Assembly (NCBI RefSeq): GCF_002000085.1
Contig: NZ_MUZU01000004.1
Span: forward strand, 124,001-188,000
From: Pseudocolwellia agarivorans
Lineage (GTDB): Bacteria; Pseudomonadota; Gammaproteobacteria; Enterobacterales; Alteromonadaceae
Direction: 5' to 3'
DNA length: 64,000 nucleotides
The notes beneath the pieces are model-generated. The model did not search any database. It had not been told where the DNA came from and saw only the letters and a program-made list of their open reading frames with translations. The position numbers and the translations under genes were made by a program. Positions 35,394-44,559 of the stretch are shown here, in pieces (the stretch's first letter is position 1; every line of letters starts with the position of its first letter).

Positions 35394-36248
35394 ATGGAAC
35401 AAAATAATGAATTTTTAAATGAGCTATTTGATTTATTGCCTGATATTTATCAGCAACATTCACCTTTGAATAAAATACATTCTTTTTTATTGAATATCAT
35501 ATCAAGATTTATCGCTGATGCTTTTAATAAAGGCGATAGCATAGTCCTTGGTCCTTATGAAAATATTATTTTTCCGTATCAAGCGATGGGGAATATATCT
35601 TCAATAAATTTATTCGAGCTTGATGAATTAATCATATTTGCTTTTTATTGGCATAACAAAGCAAGGTACAAAAATGTTTTAGATTTAGGCGCTAACTTAG
35701 GTTTACATAGTATTTTATTGTCTAAATGTGGCTACAAAGTTAATGCATTTGAGCCAGTTCCATTACATTATCAAGCTCTTAAAGAGAATATTAAAAATAA
35801 TTGTTGTGAAAATATCACAACTCATCAAGCTGCTGTTTCAACGCATACTAATGGTACTGAATTCTTGTTAGTTAAAGGTAATACAACGGGTAGTCATATT
35901 GTTGGTTCTAAGAAAAATCCTTATGGAGAATTAGAAACACTGAAAGTTAATACGGTTACATTCAATAGTATCGTTGAAAATATAGATCTTATAAAAATGG
36001 ATGTTGAAGGGCATGAATCTACTATCATTTTAGAAAGTCCACCAACGATGTGGGAAAATACAGATTTAATGTTAAGTATTCACGACCAAGAAAATGCTCA
36101 ATTAATATTTGATTATTTTAATCAACATAATATTCCTATGTATTCACAGAAGCTAAATTGGGGAAAAGTAGAGAAAATTGAAGACATGATAGTCACACAT
36201 CACGATGGTAGTTTATTTATCTCTAAAACTAATAAGCCTTGGTTGTAA
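35394..36248 (+). CDS. FkbM-family methyltransferase
   Basis: A 284-residue protein with a SAM-binding VLDLGANLGLHSILLSK (about 95-111), NAFEPVPLHYQALKENI and IDLIKMDVEGHESTIIL, the standard FkbM motif set. The first 70 residues are an extra helical cap. FkbM enzymes O-methylate sugars or natural products. It lies 12 bases after the ThDP enzyme gene with AGAGG upstream. With the other methyltransferase it suggests at least two methylations on the final sugar, or methylation of the glycan. Confidence 0.85.
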   Translation: MEQNNEFLNELFDLLPDIYQQHSPLNKIHSFLLNIISRFIADAFNKGDSIVLGPYENIIFPYQAMGNISSINLFELDELIIFAFYWHNKARYKNVLDLGANLGLHSILLSKCGYKVNAFEPVPLHYQALKENIKNNCCENITTHQAAVSTHTNGTEFLLVKGNTTGSHIVGSKKNPYGELETLKVNTVTFNSIVENIDLIKMDVEGHESTIILESPPTMWENTDLMLSIHDQENAQLIFDYFNQHNIPMYSQKLNWGKVEKIEDMIVTHHDGSLFISKTNKPWL

Positions 36249-36256
36249 AAGTTAAA

Positions 36257-37306
36257 ATGTCGATAATTCCTAAAAGTTTTAAAGCTGCTGTATTGGTCGA
36301 AACTCAAAAACCTCTGGTATTGCAACAAATAAAAACCCCTATGTTAGCTACAGGAAAAATATTGGTAAAAATGGAGTTTTCAGGACTTTGTCATAGCCAG
36401 TTAATGGAAGTTAAAGGAGGGCGTGGAGAAGATAAGTTTCTTCCTCATTTACTTGGGCACGAAGGTGTTGGAGAAGTTGTTGCTATAGGGAAAGGTGTTA
36501 GCAAAGTAGCTATAGGTCAGCGTGTTGTTTTAGGTTGGTTGAAGGGAGAGGGGCTGGAGAGTGGAGGTCAAACTTATTTAAATGAAAGTAATACAACAAT
36601 TAATTCTGGTCCTGTAACTACTTTTTCAGATTATACTGTGGTTTCAGAAAATCGAGTTGTATTATGCCCTAAAGGTTTACCTTCGAATGTGGCTGTATTG
36701 TTAGGGTGTGCTTTACCAACAGGCGCAGGTATTATTTTAAATCAGTTACAACCTAAGCCAAATTCATCGGTTGTGATATTTGGTTTAGGAGGTATTGGGT
36801 TAAGTGCTTTACTTGCCTTAAATCATTTTAACGTAAAACAAGTTATTGCTTTTGATGTTGAAGAACATAAGTTAGCTTTAGCCAAAGAGCTGGGAGCTAC
36901 ACATACTTATTTAGCTAACGAAGTAGGGCTAGTTAATTTTTTTAGTAACTTCCCTGATGGTGTTGATTATGCCGTTGAAGCTGCGGGAAAAAATCATACT
37001 ATAGAAATGGCATTTTCATTAATTAAACGTGGTGGAGGAAAGTGTATTTTTGCATCACACCCAAAAAATGGAGATAAAATTCAGTTAGATCCATTTGAGT
37101 TGATTTGTGGAAAACAAATTCAAGGTAGCTGGGGCGGTGCATCAAAACCCGACCAAGACATTCCTATAATTGTTGATATTATTAATAAATATCAAATACC
37201 AGTAGAAAAGCTGCTATCAAATGAATATAGTTTAGAGCAAATAAACACAGCCCTAGATGATTTAGCAGCTCGTAAAATTATTAGAGCATTAATTAAATTA
37301 AACTAA
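36257..37306 (+). CDS. Zinc-dependent alcohol dehydrogenase (MDR superfamily)
   Basis: A 349-residue medium-chain dehydrogenase. Catalytic-zinc ligands appear in GLCHSQ (Cys), GHEGVG (His-Glu) and LLGCALPTGAG (Cys), and the Rossmann loop is FGLGGIGLSA. The four-Cys structural-zinc loop of class III dehydrogenases is replaced by a Gly-rich stretch (GWLKGEGLESGGQTYL), so only the catalytic zinc is expected. ATG at 36257 is preferred to an upstream in-frame TTG that overlaps the FkbM gene. Its place in the operon suggests oxidation or reduction of a sugar-linked alcohol. Confidence 0.83.
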   Translation: MSIIPKSFKAAVLVETQKPLVLQQIKTPMLATGKILVKMEFSGLCHSQLMEVKGGRGEDKFLPHLLGHEGVGEVVAIGKGVSKVAIGQRVVLGWLKGEGLESGGQTYLNESNTTINSGPVTTFSDYTVVSENRVVLCPKGLPSNVAVLLGCALPTGAGIILNQLQPKPNSSVVIFGLGGIGLSALLALNHFNVKQVIAFDVEEHKLALAKELGATHTYLANEVGLVNFFSNFPDGVDYAVEAAGKNHTIEMAFSLIKRGGGKCIFASHPKNGDKIQLDPFELICGKQIQGSWGGASKPDQDIPIIVDIINKYQIPVEKLLSNEYSLEQINTALDDLAARKIIRALIKLN

Positions 37307-37343
37307 GCCGTAACTTAAAAGTAATTAACGAGATAATTACGCT

Positions 37344-38828
37344 ATGCAGACAATTCTATCGAGTATTGAAACTAATCGTCAAAACTTAGGTAAACTCGTT
37401 TTAGTCACCGGCGATTTTAACATTCTTCATCCGGGCCATATCCGCTTGCTTCGCTTTGCTAAAGAATGTGGAAACACTTTAGTTGTTGGGGTAAATGCAG
37501 ATGAATTATTAACTCAAACCGATTATAACGATGCTACTCACCGATCAGATATTGTCGCGTCGCTAGCCTTTGTTGATTATTGTTTTATTAATTACGATTC
37601 AGCCACAACACTGATTGAAAAACTAAAGCCTCATGTTGTTGTAAAAGGTAAAGAGTACGAAGACAAACTTAACCCTGAGCAAAAGGCGATAGAAACCTTT
37701 GGCGGTAAGCTAATATTTAGCTCAGGTTATACCCATGTAAAGTCGTCTTCTGTTTTTAATCGTCAAACCGAACAACCCGTATTAAATGTCAGTAAACTAA
37801 GCAATTATATGAGCCGCCATCATATTAATAGGGCTGATATTGAGCAGGTTATGGCAAATTTTTCGAAGCTTAATATATTAGTCATTGGCGATACCATTAT
37901 TGATGAATACATGCAGTGTAACGCTGTAGGTATGTCGCAAGAAGATCCTACTATTGTTGTAACGCCCGACGAGAAAAAGCTCTTTTTAGGAGGGGCAGGT
38001 ATTACCTCTGCACATGCTAAAGGCTTAGGTGCGAAAAATGTATCGTTTTATACTGTCCTTGGTGAAGATAAAGCGGCCATTTATGGTTATGAGAAAATGC
38101 GCGAGTATCAGCTTAAAGCTCGAACTTTTGTTGATGATACAAGGCCAACCACAAAAAAACGCCGTTACCGTGTGGGTAATAAAACCTTACTCAGAGTGAA
38201 TGACTTTCGCGAGCATGATATTGGTATCGATATTCAAGAAGCGATAATGACACAACTCGCAGAAGAAATTTCTCAAACTGATTTAGTTATTTTTTCAGAT
38301 TTTAACTACGGAATTTTACCCCAGCCATTAGTGGATGGCATTATTGGTTTATGTCATAAGCATCACGTTATGGTGGCAGCAGACAGTCAAACTTCTTCAC
38401 AGGTAGGGGATATTTCTCGTTTTAAAAACGTTGATTTAATCACACCTACTGAACGTGAAATACGTGTTGCTCTTAATAATACGCGAGATGGCTTGGTTGT
38501 TCTTGCTGATAAACTTCATCAAAAAATGCAATGCCCTAACATTATCGTTACGTTGGCTGATGAAGGAGCGTTATTGCACAGAACCGAAAAGAGTGAAGTG
38601 CATCATTGGAACAACGATAAAATACCAGCATTAGCGAGTAACCCTATAGATCCTGCTGGCGCTGGCGATTGTATGTTAGCGGCTACTGCGATGGCTTTGG
38701 TGAGTGGTGGCGATTTATGGTTGTCAGCTTTAATTGGTTCTGTTGCCGCAGCATGCCAAGTATCTCGCGTGGGTAATACGCCGCTTGAGTTTAAAGAATT
38801 GATGCAAGCGTTAGAGCAACTAACATGA
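37344..38828 (+). CDS. HldE-like bifunctional sugar-phosphate nucleotidyltransferase/kinase, domains in reversed order
   Basis: A 494-residue fusion. Residues about 17-145 form a cytidylyltransferase-fold domain (VTGDFNILHPGH with HPGH at 29-32, VVGVNADELL, VVVKGKEYED). Residues about 175-490 form a PfkB/ribokinase domain (LVIGDTIIDEY, GGAGITSAHAKGLGA, and DPAGAGD at 436-442). E. coli HldE has the kinase first and the nucleotidyltransferase second; here the order is swapped. It would phosphorylate heptose 7-phosphate at C1 and possibly activate it with a nucleotide. Its last four bases overlap the next gene (ATGA). Confidence 0.85.
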   Translation: MQTILSSIETNRQNLGKLVLVTGDFNILHPGHIRLLRFAKECGNTLVVGVNADELLTQTDYNDATHRSDIVASLAFVDYCFINYDSATTLIEKLKPHVVVKGKEYEDKLNPEQKAIETFGGKLIFSSGYTHVKSSSVFNRQTEQPVLNVSKLSNYMSRHHINRADIEQVMANFSKLNILVIGDTIIDEYMQCNAVGMSQEDPTIVVTPDEKKLFLGGAGITSAHAKGLGAKNVSFYTVLGEDKAAIYGYEKMREYQLKARTFVDDTRPTTKKRRYRVGNKTLLRVNDFREHDIGIDIQEAIMTQLAEEISQTDLVIFSDFNYGILPQPLVDGIIGLCHKHHVMVAADSQTSSQVGDISRFKNVDLITPTEREIRVALNNTRDGLVVLADKLHQKMQCPNIIVTLADEGALLHRTEKSEVHHWNNDKIPALASNPIDPAGAGDCMLAATAMALVSGGDLWLSALIGSVAAACQVSRVGNTPLEFKELMQALEQLT

Positions 38829-39562
38829 GTAACGTAACTAAAGTAGCGCCTATTAAAAAAGCTATTTTACTCTCCGCTGGTTTTGGTACACGCTTAAAGC
38901 CTATTACTAACAATATACCTAAATGTTTGGTTCCTATTAATCAAACCCCTTTGTTACAAATATGGCTAGAACAATTATCTAAAGCGGGATTTTCTGAGTT
39001 TTTAATTAATACACATTATTTACCCGAGCAAGTTTATCAGTTTATTGAAAAATCACCTTTTAAAGATCAAATAACTACATTTCATGAAGAAGAGCTGCTC
39101 GGTACATTAGGTACTTTAAAAGCAACAAAAGCATTTTGGTGCGATAGCGATGTATTAATTGCCCACGCAGACAACCTTTGTATTTGTGATTGGGCAAGTT
39201 TTATTACGCGTTTTAATGAGCGTAAAGAAAACTGTTTAGGGAGTTTAATGTTATTTAAAACTGACTCACCTCAAAGTTGTGGAATAGTTGAACTTAATGA
39301 CACTCATTGTGTGATTGCTTTTCATGAGAAAGTTAAAAACCCACCATCTAATTTAGCTAATGCCGCTGTTTATTTATTTGACCAACGTGTTAACACTTTG
39401 TTGAGTACACTTACAGATGATGAAACGGATATTAGTTATCATTTAATGCCTCATCTTATGAACAAAGTTAATGGTTGGGAAAATAAAGAGTATATGCGTG
39501 ATATTGGTACACCTGAAAGCTTAGCAATAGCAAATAATGAAGCTTTTATTTGGCTTAAGTGA
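38825..39562 (+). CDS. Sugar-1-phosphate nucleotidyltransferase (HddC/RmlA-like)
   Basis: A 245-residue nucleotidyltransferase with the signature AILLSAGFGTRLKPITNNIPKCLVPI, LIAHADNLC (metal-binding Asp) and the MRDIGTPESL end found in mannose-1-phosphate and heptose-1-phosphate guanylyltransferases. It has no hexapeptide repeat tail. Together with the GmhA-like and HldE-like genes it would complete a GDP- or other NDP-heptose. A GmhB-type phosphatase is missing from the operon and may be supplied elsewhere. It is the last gene of the operon; no terminator is obvious before flrA. Confidence 0.85.
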   Translation: MSNVTKVAPIKKAILLSAGFGTRLKPITNNIPKCLVPINQTPLLQIWLEQLSKAGFSEFLINTHYLPEQVYQFIEKSPFKDQITTFHEEELLGTLGTLKATKAFWCDSDVLIAHADNLCICDWASFITRFNERKENCLGSLMLFKTDSPQSCGIVELNDTHCVIAFHEKVKNPPSNLANAAVYLFDQRVNTLLSTLTDDETDISYHLMPHLMNKVNGWENKEYMRDIGTPESLAIANNEAFIWLK

Positions 39563-39681
39563 TTGAATTATATGCTATGTCAAATAAATGGCTCATAAGC
39601 GTCAATTTTTTATTGATTATTCACTTAAGCAAGTTATTATTATAAGTATACAAAACGATAATAATTATTCATCAGGGAATT

Positions 39682-41148
39682 ATGCAAGGACAGAAACATA
39701 TTCTAGTTGTCGATAACGACTCGGCAAGGCGAAGTCAAATAGAAACTGTATTAGCATTTATAGGGGAAAAATTTTATGTTTTTTCTGAAGGTGAATTGGT
39801 TCAACACCTTGTAGATGTTCCTGACATTCTCACAGTCATAGTGTGTGGTGATATTTCTGAGCATATACAGGCTATTATTAAATCACATCCTGCTTGCCCA
39901 TTTATTTATCATGACATTGTCGATAAAGCGCAAGCTTCTAGTTACAACAATATTATTGGTGAATTAGCTATTCCGCTAAATTACGGCCAATTAACCGAAA
40001 TGATCCACCACAGCCATCAATATCATAATAATTTACCTAACAAGCGTAGTGGTAAATGCCCTGATATTTTATTTAGATCTCTGGTGGGTTCAAGTGAGCC
40101 AATGCAACAAGTTCGCTTTTTAATTGAACAAGTAGCAAGCACTGCGGCTAATGTTTTAATTTTAGGTGAGTCGGGTACAGGTAAAGAAGTTGTCGCGCGC
40201 AATATCCACAACTTATCTGATCGTAATAAAGGGCCTTTTGTTCCCGTTAATTGTGGAGCTATTCCTCCTGATTTATTAGAAAGTGAATTATTTGGTCATG
40301 AAAAAGGCGCTTTTACTGGCGCTATCTCTACCCGTAAAGGGCGCTTTGAAATGGCTGAAGGCGGAACACTATTTTTAGATGAAATTGGCGATATGCCACA
40401 GCCCATGCAAGTAAAATTATTACGTGTTTTACAAGAGCGTACTTTTGAGCGTGTAGGTGGCAGTAAAAGTATTAAAGCCGATGTACGCATCATCGCGGCA
40501 ACACACCAACACCTAGAAGAAATGATTAAAACCAATGAATTTCGAGAAGATTTATATTATCGATTAAATGTTTTTCCTATTGAAACTCCAGCTCTGCGAG
40601 AGCGTAAAGAAGATATACCGTTATTAATGAAAGAGCTCATTTCTCGCTTTACTTCAGAGCAAGGGCACAGTGTTCGCTTTACTGAAAAAGCTATTGAATC
40701 TTTACAAGAGCACCCATGGCTAGGTAATGTTCGTGAATTATCAAATTTAATTGAGCGTATGATCATCATGTATGGTGAACAAGTGGTAAATGTAGGGCAA
40801 CTTCCTTTCAAATATCGTCATATTGAAGTTGATGATTACCAACCTGATTACCCAGAAGAATTACAAGAGCGTGATGCGATTAATGATTTATTCTCTGGTT
40901 TTGATTATGGCGATGATGATGTTGATGAGAGTGAGATGCAAACATCAGAACCTGAACCAACAGGTATTGCAGTATTGCCAGCCGAAGGATTTAATCTTAA
41001 AGACCATTTAGCAGACCTTGAAGTTTCATTAGTAACCCAAGCGTTAGAACTGAACGATTGGGTGGTTGCTAGAGCTGCTGAAACATTAGGTATGCGTAGA
41101 ACAACACTTGTTGAAAAAATGCGTAAATACAGTTTACAAAAAAACTAA
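39682..41148 (+). CDS. flrA: Flagellar master regulator FlrA (sigma-54 activator, FleQ type)
   Basis: A 488-residue bacterial enhancer-binding protein that starts the polar flagellar hierarchy. Residues 1-120 are a degenerate FleQ-type receiver domain, followed by the AAA+ domain with LGESGTGKE (161-169), GAFTGA (209-214, sigma-54 contact), [12 protein letters not shown] (Walker B) and RLNVFPIE. A Fis-type helix-turn-helix ends the protein ([18 protein letters not shown]). It sits directly before flrBC and after the glycan operon, ahead of a strong terminator. In Pseudomonas the homologue binds c-di-GMP; whether this one does is not visible. Confidence 0.95.
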   Translation: MQGQKHILVVDNDSARRSQIETVLAFIGEKFYVFSEGELVQHLVDVPDILTVIVCGDISEHIQAIIKSHPACPFIYHDIVDKAQASSYNNIIGELAIPLNYGQLTEMIHHSHQYHNNLPNKRSGKCPDILFRSLVGSSEPMQQVRFLIEQVASTAANVLILGESGTGKEVVARNIHNLSDRNKGPFVPVNCGAIPPDLLESELFGHEKGAFTGAISTRKGRFEMAEGGTLFLDEIGDMPQPMQVKLLRVLQERTFERVGGSKSIKADVRIIAATHQHLEEMIKTNEFREDLYYRLNVFPIETPALRERKEDIPLLMKELISRFTSEQGHSVRFTEKAIESLQEHPWLGNVRELSNLIERMIIMYGEQVVNVGQLPFKYRHIEVDDYQPDYPEELQERDAINDLFSGFDYGDDDVDESEMQTSEPEPTGIAVLPAEGFNLKDHLADLEVSLVTQALELNDWVVARAAETLGMRRTTLVEKMRKYSLQKN

Positions 41149-41165
41149 CGTTACAATTTTACAGA

Positions 41166-41196
41166 AAAAAAGGATATTCTGGTAATATCCTTTTTT
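41166..41196 (+). terminator. Terminator of flrA
   Basis: A 13-bp perfect stem (AAAAAAGGATATT with its complement) with loop CTGGT and a T run lies 17 bases after the stop codon. Confidence 0.93.
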
Positions 41197-41342
41197 ATTG
41201 CCAGTTAGGCTACTCCTATCTTATTAATGTCTTGATAAAAAAACTATAAATCTTCACTTCTAGCCAAAAAATTGACCATGAATATTTAAACGTTTTAATT
41301 CTTAAAATGTAGTAATTTACTGATTTTAATGTAATTATTGTT

Positions 41343-41358
41343 TGGCATGGTAAATGCT
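41343..41358 (+). promoter_or_regulatory. Sigma-54 promoter of flrBC
   Basis: TGGCATGGTAAATGCT has the GG-N10-GC arrangement, 37 bases before the flrB start. It fits activation by FlrA, as known for flrBC in Vibrio cholerae. Confidence 0.8.
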
Positions 41359-41394
41359 TTGTTGTATGTGTTATCAATAATTGAGTGATGAATT

Positions 41395-42621
41395 ATGACA
41401 TATGCAGCTTCAACCGTTTCTAATATCAATAATACATTTGAGCAAACTGCTTTTCCTTTTAATGCAGTAGGCAGTTCAGCGAATGTATCTCTGCATTCTA
41501 ATTTAAATGAAATTAATTTATTAAAAGAAAAAGTACAACAACTTAATCAAGTGATTGATGTTATGCCAACAGGCATGATTATTCTTGATGGTAATGGTGT
41601 TGTGGTAAAAATTAATGATGTTGCTCGCCAATTACTTGATGAACCTATTTTAGGTCAACCATGGTTTGATGTGATCAAACGCTCTTTTAAACCAAGAGCA
41701 GATGATTGGCACGAAGTTTCTCTTAACGATGGACGAAGAGTTAAATTAGAAATTACCGCACTGGGCGATCAGCCTGGGCAATTAATTATGATCACCGACT
41801 TAACCGAGACTCGCTTACTACAAGATAAATTAGGTCAGTTACAACGTCTTTCTTCTTTAGGCCGAATGGTATCAACATTAGCGCATCAAATTAGAACACC
41901 ACTTTCTGCAGCTATGTTATATGGCGCAAATTTACAAAATAAAAAATTAACTAACGAATCAAGAGAAAGCTTTCAAGACAAGTTAATGACAAGACTACAC
42001 GATTTAGAGCAGCAAGTTAACGATATGCTATTGTTTGCCAAAAGTGGTAAACAACAAGTTGTAGAACCTCTATCTATTAACGAACTGTTATCGAGTTCGG
42101 TTCAATCAATTGACGCTATTATTAAAAAAGAAAATGCACAAATATCGTTTTCGTTATGTGAAGATGATTGTCAAATATTAGGCAATCAAAGTGCCCTCAC
42201 AGGTGCTATACAAAATTTAGTTTTAAATAGTATTCAAGTCATAAAAGAAGGCGCTAAAGTTGAACTATCTTCATATTGTAAAGACGGTTATGCACTGATT
42301 AGCGTACGCGATAATGGTAAAGGTATTGATCAAGAACTCGCAGATAAAATATTTGAACCCTTCTACACATCACGTTCTCAAGGTACAGGGTTAGGTTTAG
42401 CTGTTGTTAAGTCGGTAGTTAATGCACATCAAGGTGGTGTTAAGTTATTGAGTCAAGCAGGAGAAGGGGCACATTTTTGTATCCATATTCCTTTGTTAGA
42501 AACAACATTTAATGCGTCAACACAAAACGACTCAGCACAAGCAAATACATCAAAAGAAGAACACTCATCAGTAGCCAATTTTCATGGTTCACCAATGGAG
42601 AATGCTAATGAACACCAGTAA
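41395..42621 (+). CDS. flrB: Flagellar sensor histidine kinase FlrB
   Basis: A 408-residue kinase without transmembrane segments, as expected for FlrB/FleS. It has an N-terminal PAS domain (about 45-145), HisKA with LAHQIRTPLSA (His 164) and a HATPase with DNGKGI, FEPFYTSRSQGTGLGLAVVKSVV. It phosphorylates FlrC to switch on the next tier of sigma-54 flagellar genes. Its stop overlaps flrC by 14 bases. Confidence 0.95.
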   Translation: MTYAASTVSNINNTFEQTAFPFNAVGSSANVSLHSNLNEINLLKEKVQQLNQVIDVMPTGMIILDGNGVVVKINDVARQLLDEPILGQPWFDVIKRSFKPRADDWHEVSLNDGRRVKLEITALGDQPGQLIMITDLTETRLLQDKLGQLQRLSSLGRMVSTLAHQIRTPLSAAMLYGANLQNKKLTNESRESFQDKLMTRLHDLEQQVNDMLLFAKSGKQQVVEPLSINELLSSSVQSIDAIIKKENAQISFSLCEDDCQILGNQSALTGAIQNLVLNSIQVIKEGAKVELSSYCKDGYALISVRDNGKGIDQELADKIFEPFYTSRSQGTGLGLAVVKSVVNAHQGGVKLLSQAGEGAHFCIHIPLLETTFNASTQNDSAQANTSKEEHSSVANFHGSPMENANEHQ

Positions 42622-43951
42622 AATTTTAGTGGTTGAAGACGACTCAGGCTTAAGAGAAGCTTTAGTTGATACCTTATTACTCGCAGGCTTTCAGTGTATT
42701 GAAGCAGAGTCAGGAGAAGCCGCATTACTCTTACTTAAAAATCACAAAGTTGATTTAGTAGTAAGCGATGTTCAAATGGGAGGTATGTCGGGTTTATCCC
42801 TGCTTAAAAGTATCAAAAATAACCTTCCGCAAATGCCCGTATTAATTATGACGGCTTACGGTACTATTGATGATGCCGTACAAGCAATGAAAGATGGTGC
42901 TAGTAACTATATGGCAAAGCCTTTTTCACCTGAAGTCTTACTGAATATGGTGAATCAATACGTACCTCTTGAAATAACCAATGCATTTGAACCTGTAGTG
43001 GCAGACCCTAAAAGTATTGAATTATTATCTTTAGCTAAAAAAGTAGCTGCTACCGAGGCATCAGTTATGGTGTTAGGGCCAAGTGGTTCAGGTAAAGAAG
43101 TGCTTGCTCAATATGTGCATTACAATTCAGATCGTGCAGAAGCGCCTTTTGTTGCCATAAACTGTGCAGCAATTCCTGAAAACATGTTAGAAGCCACGTT
43201 ATTTGGTTATGAAAAGGGCGCATTTACGGGCGCTATTCAAGCCTCTCCAGGAAAATTTGAGCAAGCTCAAGGTGGTACTATATTGCTTGACGAAATTACG
43301 GAGATGGACTTGGGGCTGCAAGCAAAAATATTACGAGTATTACAAGAGCGAGAAGTAGAGCGTTTAGGTGGTCGTAAAACCATTAAGTTAGATGTAAGAG
43401 TTATTGCAACCAGTAACCGTGATTTACAACAAGCCGTTGCAGAAGGCGTATTTAGAGAAGATTTATATTATCGATTAAATGTATTTCCACTTACATGGAA
43501 AGCACTTGCTCAAAGAAGAGATGACATTTTACCGTTAGCAAAACACCTTGTTGAACGCATAGTGCAAAAAAGCTCAGACAGTATCCCTGAATTTACAGTA
43601 GCCGCACGAAGTAAGTTAACCGCTTACGATTGGCCAGGTAATGTCAGAGAACTTGATAACGTTATTCAAAGAGCACTTATTTTATATAGTAATAATGTGA
43701 TTGATGCGAGCGACTTACTTATTGAACAATTTGAAACAACAACGCTCCCAAGTACAAATGAAACTCAAACGCTTTCTGAAGACAAACTTGGTAACGAGTT
43801 AAAAATTCAGGAACATCAAATTATTTTAGACACCTTAAATGCTTGCCAAGGTAGTCGTAAAAATGTGGCTGAACGTTTAGGTATAAGCCCAAGAACTTTA
43901 CGATATAAAATTGCTAAAATGCGCGATTCAGGAATACAGATCCCAGCGTAA
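42608..43951 (+). CDS. flrC: Flagellar response regulator FlrC (sigma-54 activator)
   Basis: A 447-residue NtrC-type regulator. The receiver has phospho-acceptor Asp 54 in VVSDVQM, the same position as in Vibrio FlrC. The AAA+ domain carries GPSGSGKEV, GAFTGA and GGTILLDEI. The Fis-type end is VAERLGISPRTLRYKI. The ATG used here has GGAG seven bases upstream; other upstream ATGs in frame are less likely. It activates class III promoters such as those for basal body, hook and flagellin genes. A terminator follows. Confidence 0.95.
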   Translation: MNTSKILVVEDDSGLREALVDTLLLAGFQCIEAESGEAALLLLKNHKVDLVVSDVQMGGMSGLSLLKSIKNNLPQMPVLIMTAYGTIDDAVQAMKDGASNYMAKPFSPEVLLNMVNQYVPLEITNAFEPVVADPKSIELLSLAKKVAATEASVMVLGPSGSGKEVLAQYVHYNSDRAEAPFVAINCAAIPENMLEATLFGYEKGAFTGAIQASPGKFEQAQGGTILLDEITEMDLGLQAKILRVLQEREVERLGGRKTIKLDVRVIATSNRDLQQAVAEGVFREDLYYRLNVFPLTWKALAQRRDDILPLAKHLVERIVQKSSDSIPEFTVAARSKLTAYDWPGNVRELDNVIQRALILYSNNVIDASDLLIEQFETTTLPSTNETQTLSEDKLGNELKIQEHQIILDTLNACQGSRKNVAERLGISPRTLRYKIAKMRDSGIQIPA

Positions 43952-43970
43952 CACTGTAACGAATTATACT

Positions 43971-44002
43971 AAAAACCCAGTATCAGTATGCTGGGTTTTT
44001 TA
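43971..44002 (+). terminator. Terminator of flrBC
   Basis: AAAAACCCAG/CTGGGTTTTT arms around a 10-nt loop that can pair further, with a T run, lie 20 bases after the flrC stop. Confidence 0.9.
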
Positions 44003-44101
44003 TTTTATATAAAAGTATAACCTATATTTTATATAATTTAATTCCTCCCAAATTGTTGAATATTAAATTTTTATTTTAATTCTGTATTCATTGTTTTACC
44101 T

Positions 44102-44117
44102 TGGCATCATGATTGCT
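44102..44117 (+). promoter_or_regulatory. Sigma-54 promoter of the fliE operon
   Basis: TGGCATCATGATTGCT has GG-N10-GC spacing and a near-consensus -24/-12, 53 bases before the fliE start. Confidence 0.8.
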
Positions 44118-44169
44118 TTATCCATAGTAACAATATAAACATCAAGAAATTGACACAAGCGAGATTGCT

Positions 44170-44511
44170 ATGGATATCAAATCAAATTCCTTATTTGCAC
44201 AAATGCAAAGCATGTCTTTAGAGGCAATGAACCATAATACGCAAGCCGTTTCATCTGACAATGCAATACCGTCAGTAAATAAGTCAGGTAGTGATTTTGG
44301 TAGTTTATTAAAAGATGCCGTTAATACCGTTAACGACCTTCAACAAACCGCAGGGGCCGAGCGCAAAGCCTTTGAATTAGGCGACTCTAATGTAACCCTT
44401 GCTCAAACCATGATATCTGCTTCTAAGGCAAGCGTTGCATTTGACGCTACCGTACAAGTACGTAACAAGTTTGTAGAAGCCTATAAAGAAATTATGAATA
44501 TGCCTGTTTAG
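44170..44511 (+). CDS. fliE: Flagellar hook-basal body protein FliE
   Basis: A 113-residue rod-MS ring adaptor. The C-terminal two thirds match FliE (FGSLLKDAVNTVNDLQQ, ERKAFELGDSNVTLAQTMISASKASVAFDATVQVRNKFVEAYKEIMNMPV), including the terminal NMPV. It is exported by the flagellar type III system and links the MS ring to the rod. First gene of the operon behind a sigma-54 promoter. Confidence 0.95.
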   Translation: MDIKSNSLFAQMQSMSLEAMNHNTQAVSSDNAIPSVNKSGSDFGSLLKDAVNTVNDLQQTAGAERKAFELGDSNVTLAQTMISASKASVAFDATVQVRNKFVEAYKEIMNMPV

Positions 44512-44559
44512 GTATGACTTTTTATTTGTATAACGTTACCAAATTCCCGGAGAAATTAA

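Noticed and set aside
36239-36256. TTG start of the zinc dehydrogenase
   Set aside because: It would lie within the preceding gene with no Shine-Dalgarno; the downstream ATG gives the normal family N-terminus.
23249-39562. Pseudaminic or legionaminic acid biosynthesis locus
   Set aside because: The Maf gene suggested this, but no NeuB/PseI/LegI synthase, CMP-transferase or PLP aminotransferase is present in the operon.
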